The notes below the pieces were generated by a model. The model was not told where the DNA came from. It ran no database searches and saw only the letters and a list, made by a program, of their open reading frames with translations. The translations under genes were made by a program, and so were the position numbers. Shown here piece by piece: positions 56,696 through 64,000 of a stretch of 64,000 nt of DNA. Positions within the stretch are counted from its first letter, which is position 1. Every line of letters starts with the position of its first letter. This DNA comes from Chloranthus sessilifolius (taxonomy: Eukaryota > Streptophyta > Magnoliopsida > Chloranthales > Chloranthaceae), in assembly GCA_021018995.1 (NCBI GenBank), contig CM037596.1, positions 90,217,184 through 90,281,183 on the forward strand, given 5' to 3'.

Positions 56696-57560
56696 CAACT
56701 TCAAATAAATATTTTTTAATTTTTTATAAGGGTGATAGGCATATAAGAAGAACTATACACTTAATATATTCTAGCATGCTGTAAATAAAAGAGGCAAATA
56801 ATGTGCACTTACTTAATAGCTGTGGTCGTAAAGTCAAATTTGGTAAATTTTGGTCAAATATAGTCAATAATCAGGGACGGTAAAAAATGGTCAATGGTGG
56901 GCAATGTTATACATCCCTCGTGAACTAGTGAGAAGAAGTGTCTTATATATTATTTAGTGAGGTGGTTTTAAATGCAAACTATCGAAGATTGTAAGGAAGA
57001 CACCTGATTTCATAGGACTTATCTTTAAATAAAGTAAGTATGGTGAACTTTAAGTTTCCTATAAATAAATCCCATGATAAAGATTAAAGGAGAAGATTAA
57101 ACGTTGTTAAGAGAGATTAGAGGTTTATAAGGAGAGAGAAAAGTTATTTTTTGCTTTTTATAAGAGAGAACATCGAATGAGTGAGAAAGTTAAAAACGGC
57201 AGCACTTCAAAGGGCAATGGTGAGGTCCAATTAAGTTAAATCAGATTTTGAGTTCAATTACGTCTGCAGCCCTTTAGGAGAATCTTGATTGCAAGTCAAC
57301 CTAGAAGAAATAAAAACCCTAAAAGTCGAATCGGGTTTACGTCAAATATAAGGGAGGTCAATGCCGATCAAATTGGATCGGGTTTACGTCAAGAAACATC
57401 AACCTGAACCTGACCCATCAAATCCAATAAACAAATTTAGATTATAAACTCGATCGGTTCCGACCCGATAGATAAAAAATCTGAACCCAAACCCCACTTG
57501 TGGCTGGTTGGGGTACTTGACCCGTCAGGTTGACCCAACCCATCCTTAGAGGAAATAGGC
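56696..57560. other. Intergenic sequence with decayed GACCCG-rich repeats
   Basis: No coding match. A direct repeat GGATCGGGTTTACGTCAA-like occurs at about 57335 and 57375, and CCCGACC/GGTTGACCC motifs (57440-57545) resemble the end of an old hAT MITE. Confidence 0.35.
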
Positions 57561-57628
57561 TAAGAGTTCTTCACTGTGGGCCAGAAAAAAGCCCATGGAC
57601 CTAACACCCACTCAATCCTTGGCCCATC

Positions 57629-57636
57629 TATAAAAG
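57629..57636 (+). promoter_or_regulatory. TATA box with upstream GGCCCA motifs
   Basis: TATAAAAG lies about 55 bp before an ATG. GGCCCAT at 57621 and GGGCC/GCCCAT at 57576-57594 resemble site II/telobox-type motifs of plant housekeeping promoters. Confidence 0.5.
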
Positions 57637-57689
57637 CCGGGTACTACGATTTCGTGCTTCGAATTTTGCTCGAAGCGCTTTGGGATGCA

Positions 57690-57757
57690 ATGGAGGATGC
57701 GGAGAAGGAGAGAGGCCAAACCAATTTCCGAGATGACTATGTCTTCGTCGCTTCCAG
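57690..57757 (+). CDS. Possible first exon of an unidentified gene
   Basis: The ATG at 57690 opens MEDAEKERGQTNFRDDYVF and VAS, ending at an AG/GTACTA donor (57758). The TATA box position, GC-richer composition and donor suggest a genuine 5' exon. The frame is also open upstream (to about 57576), so the start is not certain. I do not recognise the protein and cannot join it to a downstream exon: the next open exon-like segment (60745-60912) is of unknown identity. Confidence 0.4.
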
Positions 57758-58389
57758 GTACTACTAATTTCCAATTCAAATCCTAAAATTTACCTCTTTT
57801 TATTTATTTATTTAAATTTGACTGATTTATTGCGAAATCAATCATCTGAGAGACTTCGATCATGCCGTCAAGAAATTCTGAATTCATTCAAGTAAAAAGA
57901 TGTTCTTTGATGATATGGTTTCAAATTTAACTGTTTGAATGGAAAATTAAATGCTTGTTGAATTCAATTTTTTGAATTTCCTAGTTTCTGAAGTCTGCAA
58001 TTTCAAAGTTGTAGCTCGATTACAGTGCAATTTGGAAGAAAATTTATACTTTATTTGGGGTAGAATTTTCAAGTTGGCATCAACCCCATTTGATATTTGA
58101 ACTGAATTAGTGGACTTGTTTAGCCAATTTAGGCCATTTCTATAGAAATATTTGTAGAAATATAGCAAACTTAGAACAATGTAGTGTGAACAAAGTATAA
58201 ATTGTAGGTTTCTGGGCCGTTATTGAAGTTTGACTTGTGCTTTCAAAATGTTTTTGAAATTATTTTTATTTAAATTGATCTAAACAGCATCCCTATACTC
58301 CTCGTGGCAACCAAAATGTGTTTTGAATGCCATGTGAAGCTCCATGTGAATCTTGGAGGGCGGTAACCGTCCTCCATTGGAGGACCTAA

Positions 58390-58393
58390 CCAG

Positions 58394-58468
<75 letters not shown>
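58390..58468. repeat. (CT)n(TA)n microsatellite
   Basis: A CT run followed by a TA run, both uninterrupted. Confidence 0.95.
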
Positions 58469-58472
<4 letters not shown>

Positions 58473-58547
58473 CTAGTGGGCGCTGCACTTGCAGGCAACT
58501 TATTTATAATGATCTTAAGGACCGGTGTAAATGGTTCAAGATCATTT

Positions 58548-58660
58548 CACTACAAAAAACGAGTCCTATGCCGATGATTGTTATACAAAGCCGTTGGCGT
58601 ATATAAACCTTACATCGACGACTAATATAACAAGCCGTCGGCATATATAAAGTGTATATA
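58548..58660. mobile_element. Isolated CACTA terminus
   Basis: CACTACAAAAAACGAG is followed by subterminal GCCGATG / GCCGTTGGCG / GCCGTCGGC motifs in direct and inverted order, as in CACTA subterminal regions. No partner GTAGTG end with matching motifs was found in the window, so the element is truncated or its other end is unrecognisable. Confidence 0.5.
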
Positions 58661-58765
58661 ACTCACTTTCTTTCGCACTCAAGCCCTTCTCCCTTTTCAC
58701 AAAATGCCCTCATTTCGTCTCACCCAACCCACCCTCTAGTTCAAACCCTAAATCCCTCTCGCTCA

Positions 58766-59515
58766 AACCCTAAATTCTTCTCGCCAATCTCTGAGATCCG
58801 TAATGTGGAAGTGGAAGCCTCGACAAAGAAGGAATAACTTCGCCAACTCGTCGGAAAAAGCTACCGCGATCTCATCGATTCTGCCGATTCCATCCTCCTC
58901 ATAAAATCCTCCAGTGACTCCATTTCCACCAACATCTCTAGAATCGAATATGGGATCAACTTCCTCTCCTCCTCTGGCACTCCCATCGAAACCCAAACTC
59001 AACCCTAATCCTGCCAGGATCAGAGTTTATGGAATCGCCAGCCAAGTCAAGTACCTTGTCGACACCCCCAAGAACATCTGGGGTTGCCTCGACGAATCCA
59101 TGTTTCTAGAGGCTTCCGGAAGGTACCTCAGGGCAAAGGTGGTCCACGACCTCTTTGTAAACAATAATGTCGATAGGGATTTCTTGTCCAATTTCCCTCT
59201 GCTTTCGCATCAGTGGCAGATCATAGAGAGCTTCAAAGCCCAAATCTCGTAGCGGAGTAGAGAGAGGTTGATGGATCACGGCCTCAGCGTTAGCGCATAC
59301 GCCGATGCTCTTGCTTCCATAGCCACTGTTGACGATCTTGATCCCAAGCAGGCATTGGCGCTCTTCTTGGATTCGCGAAGATCTTGGATTTCGCAGAAAC
59401 TAGGTATGTCCTCTGTGGTTGATTCGACCTCTGTTTCATCCGTCTTTTGTGATGTAGTAAGGATAATTCAGATTAGTTTAGCGCAAGTTGGTGAACTGTT
59501 CCTACAGTTGGTGAG
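58766..59515 (+). pseudogene. COG1: COG1 (conserved oligomeric Golgi subunit 1) pseudogene, N-terminal part
   Basis: The plus strand reads FFSPISEIRNVEVEASTKKE, stop, [20 protein letters not shown], then a frameshift near 58915-58950, then [55 protein letters not shown], stop (59250-59252), RSRERLMDHGLSVSAYADAL, LDSRRSWISQKLG and CDVVRIIQISLAQVGELFLQ. This is the N-terminal third of plant COG1, a subunit of the Golgi tethering complex. Two stops and one frameshift destroy it. No match continues after 59515, so it is a fragment. The neighbouring CACTA terminus at 58548 suggests transposon involvement in its dispersal. Confidence 0.85.
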
Positions 59516-59579
59516 AATGTTGAAACGTGTTGGCTGGGGTGTTATGGCTAGCCACCGAAGGTAGCATATTCACGCACAC

Positions 59580-60744
59580 TAGTTAAAATATGTTGTTTGA
59601 AATGCAAAAGCAAACTTTCAATTCCATTTATTGGATGCAGTGGAGAAAGAGAGGATGCATTCATTGCAGACCTTTCAGTGGGTGTCCGTAGAACATCAAA
59701 GCTCATTACATAAACTGAGGTGGGTGTAGCTTTTTTTTTTTCTTTCAACAAATGATTTAAGAACTGTTTTGGAAGATCTATGATTCTATTTAAATGGATT
59801 TTTTGAAAAGAGTTTTTTTGAAAAAAATGTGATTTTTAGCTTTTTTGATGGTAATTTCTATGATTTAATCGTGATTAATTCGTATTTTACTTAAATGCAT
59901 GTTGGACATCTATTTATTGATTTTAAGTAATTTTAAAATATTCAATTTCCCCATTTTACTTATTTTCCAGAATTTTTTTGTTAAATTTTTTGCAAGGTTG
60001 TTGATGTTTCATTGGACCACCACCGTGAATAAGATGAAGAAGACCTGCTCCCCCCATTCTTCTGCCTAGAGTCCTCATTTACAATGGCCTCTACCATCTC
60101 TACCACAATGGTATGCCTTGGTTTTTTTTTTTTTTTTTTATATATTCATTCTATGACGATGATCCAAATTCCTCAAAATTTGAAGCCCGTCATGTTTTTG
60201 ATTAATCCAATTTCCCCAAAACCTATAACCCTTGATATTCTCTTCAAAATTTTTGCTAATTTTCTATCACCCTAACCTCACCTTTATTTTCTTACTCTCT
60301 CCCAATGTTTCTGGATTTTTTTTTCCCATTCGACATTTTGTATGTTCCCATTTTTGAATAATGTAAGAAAATTATGTGAGGTTATGTGATTATTTATATA
60401 TATGTTTTACTGCTCTTTTTAGCAAATTTTGCTTTGATTTTTTGCCCCGTGTTGTCAAGTTTTGCATATTCTTCCTAACCGTGCTGTCTCGATTATTACT
60501 TGTCTAAAATGCTTCCATTTTCTTGGGTACTTGATTATTTGTGACAATTAATGCTTCCATTTTATTGCATACTTGCTTATTTGTGGCAATTTTTTCAACT
60601 GGTTTATGTAATTTTTTCTCGTCGAATTGATCACCTGTTGAAAAGGTGAATAATTTCTGTTATTGTACTCATGGGATCATAATTTTAAAGCTAGTTTATT
60701 TTTACAAGGTCCCATTGTGTTTTCGTTGTTGTTCATTAATGTAG
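59580..60744. other. No identifiable feature
   Basis: T-rich, intron-like sequence with no coding match on either strand. Confidence 0.35.
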
Positions 60745-60912
60745 ATTGGACTGCGGAAAGGCTCTCGTTCATTTGAGGAAGCTCGTGCTGCTGTATTTAC
60801 TGAAGATAATAAAGATTTCTCTTCAGTAATGGAGATTTCTCATTCATTAATGCAGATTACTCAAGATTTCTTTGAGTCTCTCAAGAGAAATCCTATGATT
60901 CAAAATGAATGA
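60745..60912 (+). CDS. Exon-like open segment of unknown gene
   Basis: After an AATGTAG acceptor-like site the frame reads IGLRKGSRSFEEARAAVF, then TEDNKDFSSVMEISHSLM and SLKRNPMIQNE, ending in TGA at 60910-60912: exactly 56 codons. Composition is richer in G and C than the flanks. It could be a terminal exon of the gene starting near 57690, but nothing proves the link. Confidence 0.3.
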   Translation: MGLRKGSRSFEEARAAVFTEDNKDFSSVMEISHSLMQITQDFFESLKRNPMIQNE

Positions 60913-61007
60913 ACATTCGATTCAGCATTACTCTTGAATCTTATACTAGTGCTGAAATTTTCACGAATCAATTGAATTGTTTAATATGATTCCAGCTTAC
61001 CTATGAA

Positions 61008-61482
61008 CAGGGATGCAAACAGGTCGGGTTCGGAGCGGATTTATGGTCAACTTGAACTTGACCTGTTGATCATATCAGTTCTCTTGACCCGAACCTGAAC
61101 CAACCTGTTAACTAAATAAACCTTAAGCGGAACCTGAACCCGATCTGTTAGAAATAGCCTGACCTTTACTCAACCTACTAGTTAGACCTAGACCTACACC
61201 CAACCTGAACCCGACCTAGACCTGACATAATTGCATTTTCAGTTTTGGACCCCGACCTGTTATCCAGTTTTGGACCTAACTTGGATCTGTTAAAAAAACA
61301 ATATACCTATATATTGTGTAGCAAACAGGTACTAGGAACCGGGTTCGAGGCTAACTTGAATACAACCTATTTATATAATAGGTCAATACTTTCAATCCGG
61401 CCTGATCCGACAGGTCAAGTGCTTTACAAATTGTAGCAGGCCGGGTCTGCAAAACCTTCAACCCGACCCACTTGCACCCCTG
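61008..61482. mobile_element. hAT MITE (GACCTG/CAGGTC-rich)
   Basis: The end CAGGGATGCAAACAGGTCGGG and the reverse-complemented right end CAGGGGTGCAAGTGGGTCGGG. The interior is rich in AACCTGACC-type motifs. The 8-bp flanks CCTATGAA and CCTTCAAC match poorly, so the insertion is old. Confidence 0.65.
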
Positions 61483-61971
61483 CCTTCAACCCTCTTTTAT
61501 GGTTCTTGTGAATCTTATGATTCAAGATTCCATTAGCCTCCTCTACGATTTTCCAATTCGATTTTTTTTCTGCAACACTACTCGACGTTTCTAATCTTGT
61601 TTTTAGTATATTGTAATTCTCTTCTAATCCTATGAGATTCTTTATATATTGTTTGCTAATTTTCTTAACTATGACTCTTTAAAACAACTTGGAATTTTGG
61701 TTATTTTAGATGTTGGCTCTTCTGTCTGGTCTTCTACCTAATCCAAAGCTAGAAACTTCAGTGTCGTCTATAAGGTTAGCAGCTCTTTCAGAACTAACCA
61801 TATCTTTCTTAAAGTTTCTGAAATGAACCCAGCATAATTCTCTACATGATTTCAATATTTAGTTCTTTGTTACTAATAATTTTCCATCTTCCTATCCTTA
61901 ACACAAGCACCATGATCTATATGATCCCCTTTGGCCTTGGCAGTGTCATAAGGGTAGTTGAATTTGACAGT

Positions 61972-62100
61972 CACTGTAACAAAACTCGGCCAAGACAATA
62001 TCGATATCTACCGATATAATTATTCTTTTTCAAAAACAGAAAAAATATCGCCCCAAAGATCGGGCCGAAACTTGATATCGAAACCGAGTTAGATACCTTG
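61972..62100. mobile_element. hAT MITE, CAAGGTwTCAAA family, in MATE intron
   Basis: The left end CACTGTAACAAAACTCGGCC and the reverse-complemented right end CAAGGTATCTAACTCGG. The 8-bp flanks TTGACAGT (61964-61971) and ATGACAGT (62101-62108) differ once. GATATCG motifs fill the 129-bp interior. Confidence 0.65.
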
Positions 62101-62539
62101 ATGACAGTATCACTTTATTAGTATGCCCCTTATTATTTCTTATTGTGCATTTTGTTTCTTTTTTTCTAGTACAAGAGTTTCAAATGAATTGGGTGCTGGG
62201 TGTCCACAGGATGCACGCTTAGCAATATTTGTTGTAGTATTTATGGTCATTACAGAGGGTTTGATAGTAGGTTTAACGATAATTTTGGTGCGCGAAGTTT
62301 GGGGCTACTCATAGCAATGAAGAAGTGAAGTATGTGGCTTCCATGATGCCTACTTGCAATCTCCAACTTCATTGATGGGATCCAAATTGTGCTTTCAGGT
62401 CTTAACTACCAACTAATAAATCTTTAACATTTTTTTACATTAATTAACCAACCAACCATCATAATAGTTCTCGCCTTCTAAATTGATTGATTGGGAAGAG
62501 GGCCACTTATGGAGTGCCTTTTTTCAATGAATGCTGTCA

Positions 62540-62765
62540 AAAGATACCCACCAAGGGGTTTTCGCATTGGTCGACGACTTGGGTATGCTCTCCAAGGTCG
62601 TGAGTTCAAGTAGCAACTCCTCTTCTGCAATAGCAGGATGCCCCATTAGGTGCGTAATCTGTGGAATACTCTTGGCATGGTGGGGCGAGGGCATCCCTTA
62701 GGGATTGATTCTCTTAGGTGGATCAATTTCCTTTTAAATAGTTCATGTTGTTAGAGATTGATTCT
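62540..62765 (+). mobile_element. Possible tRNA-derived SINE
   Basis: A box A-like TTGGTCGACGACTTGGG and a box B-like GTGAGTTCAAGTAGC lie 30-35 bp apart, as in tRNA-related SINE heads. No clear A tail or target duplication was found. Confidence 0.4.
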
Positions 62766-63045
62766 CCTAAAAGCCATCATGGGGTTCTGAAGCACCATTT
62801 ACCAATCTAAGCCTGTCACTATATGACTACAACAAACTCAACGGGATTGAAATCCATGGAAGTCAAGTTCTGACAAGATTTGAGGGCTAAAAGGCTCTTC
62901 ATAAGCGACAATGAGTCTGACTCTAACGCCACATAAATGATAGATTTATCATTATGAATGCTGATTTCAAAACCGATCATAAATCATAATAATCAGAGTA
63001 TTTGTTTGAAAATTCAGGCACTGCTAGAGGATGTGGGTGGCAGAA

Positions 63046-63467
63046 TTTATCCATATCCTCCCCCTAGGTATTGTTTGGGTTGGTTAGAGTGTAAGTAATA
63101 AAGGTGGAAAGGAAAATGAAGGACAAGTCATTTGGGGCATAAAATAATGAAAAGGTGGTGGGTTTTGGGATTGATGTTGTCTCCTTCTAAGGCTTTTATT
63201 TTATGGGAGTGAGTGGTTGGCCTTGTGTCCTGTTTATAACTAGGATTTTAAGACACAAGCCTAGTGATATAATGTGCTCAAAATACCAATTGATATTTCT
63301 ATAAATGAACCTACAAATTTTTTGACTTAGACTTAAATATTGTGAATATATTGGAACTTCTGGTTTTCTACCATCATCTTAAAAAATAACAAACACACTA
63401 CTTGACTTTATATACTTTTTAAATTTATTAATATTGAATCATATCTAACCTGACAAACTGTAAACAG
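63046..63467. other. Intron-like sequence before GSK3 exons
   Basis: No match to the GSK3 exon that should encode CHRDVKPQNLL is present here, although introns in this gene family are normally short at this point. Confidence 0.4.
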
Positions 63468-63524
63468 GTCAACCCTCATACTCACCAGTTGAAACTATGT
63501 GACTTTGGAAGCGCAAAAGTTTTG
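63468..63524 (+). CDS. GSK3: SHAGGY-like/GSK3 kinase, exon with DFG motif
   Basis: Nineteen codons, [19 protein letters not shown], between acceptor AAACAG and donor GTATGC. DFG is the magnesium-binding motif of the kinase activation loop, and CDFGSAK is typical of plant SHAGGY kinases, which act in brassinosteroid and stress signalling. Phase 0 at both ends matches the family. The exons for the glycine loop, catalytic lysine and HRD loop are not found upstream in the window. Confidence 0.9.
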
Positions 63525-63638
63525 GTATGCTCTTTTCTTTATAAATAAATCCCATATATTTTCATCCTGCTATCAATCTTAAATTTCTGTTATGGCTTAT
63601 GATGATTTATTGTCTCTTCTTGGGGGATTTGAACTTAA

Positions 63639-63827
<189 letters not shown>

Positions 63828-63870
63828 TAGCAGCAAAATTTATCTAAACTTTTGCTCTTTCTTCTAACAG

Positions 63871-63921
63871 CCTCTCTTTCCTGGTGAGAGTGGCATTGGC
63901 CAGCTTGTTGAAATCATCAAG
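63871..63921 (+). CDS. GSK3: SHAGGY-like/GSK3 kinase, following exon
   Basis: Seventeen codons, PLFPGESGIGQLVEIIK, phase 0 at both ends, acceptor CTAACAG and donor GTTATT (weak after GT). The family usually has GVDQ where GIGQ is seen. The gene continues past the window edge. Three intact exons suggest selection or recent duplication; the missing N-terminal lobe leaves open a partial copy. Confidence 0.9.
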
Positions 63922-64000
63922 GTTATTTTTTTGTTCGATAATCTAGCCCATAAACAATAGTATATCATGTATTTGACATCAGGCATCCCTTTCTATATTC

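Larger units (their letters stand above)
61710..63045 (+). pseudogene. MATE/DETOXIFICATION transporter, decayed 3' exons
   Basis: Four exon pieces are readable in order: 61710-61774 (MLALLSGLLPNPKLETS), about 61896-61952 (LNTSTMIYMIPFGLG), 62170-62398 (TRVSNELGAGCPQDARLA, TEGLIVGLTIILVREVWGY, then SNEEVKYVASMMP and NFIDGIQIVLS), and 63018-63045 (GTARGCGWQ). These are conserved parts of plant MATE antiporters, which export metabolites or xenobiotics across membranes. The 62170 exon has a 2-bp deletion after WGY and another after MMP, and the donor after the second piece reads GGTAGT. The 5' exons are missing upstream and the last piece decays after GCGWQ. It is a relic. Confidence 0.8.

Noticed and set aside
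58763-59002. Minus-strand frame opposite COG1
   Set aside because: It is the complement of the plus-strand COG1 match, which has clear protein similarity.

Overview
The window is nuclear DNA from a flowering plant. The genes have GT-AG introns, and the recognisable proteins are plant versions: a WDR89/GIGANTUS1-type WD40 protein, mitochondrial malate dehydrogenase, COG1, a MATE (DETOXIFICATION) transporter and a SHAGGY/GSK3 kinase. Most of the sequence is layered transposons. The species cannot be named from sequence alone; a large repeat-rich genome, perhaps a woody magnoliid, is only a guess. No sign of a bacterial, organellar or viral replicon was seen.

Layout. (1) 1-4.5 kb: the 3' part of a WDR89-like gene (three exons, one frameshift), whose introns hold a LINE fragment, a small MITE and a 1-kb Mutator-type element with a hAT element inside it. 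(2) 4.5-6.9 kb: a Mutator-type element with about 100-bp terminal inverted repeats; its core is an array of short palindromes with eight GCGGCCGC sites. (3) 7-12.5 kb: degraded sequence, a tRNA-derived SINE with target duplication, and a GC-rich hAT MITE split by a 2.4-kb solo LTR. (4) 12.57-21.24 kb: an 8.7-kb CACTA element without recognisable transposase that carries spliced exons of an unidentified gene. (5) 21.8-35.5 kb: a solo LTR of about 4.3 kb net, containing a 6.8-kb decayed hAT element (with its own nested elements) and a second solo LTR. (6) 36.0-36.66 kb: a three-LTR tandem TRIM element. (7) 36.68-56.69 kb: a 20-kb stack four layers deep. A solo LTR lies in the 5' LTR of an Athila-like non-autonomous retrotransposon, which lies in a hAT element carrying a malate dehydrogenase fragment, which lies in an older transposase-bearing hAT element of the same family. 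(8) 56.7-64 kb: a promoter and possible first exon, a COG1 pseudogene, decayed MATE exons and three intact GSK3 exons running off the right edge.

The nesting is supported by target-site duplications read at both ends: 8 bp for hAT, 9 bp for Mutator-type, 3 bp for CACTA and 5 bp for LTR elements. It is also supported by an internal control: the 3' LTR of the Athila-like element preserves the empty site of the solo LTR in the 5' LTR. No gene system works together here. The main biology is transposon nesting, capture of host gene pieces (malate dehydrogenase by a hAT element, an unidentified gene by the CACTA element), and a conserved LTR module plus dispersed 12-14 bp palindromes shared by LTR families that otherwise look unrelated.
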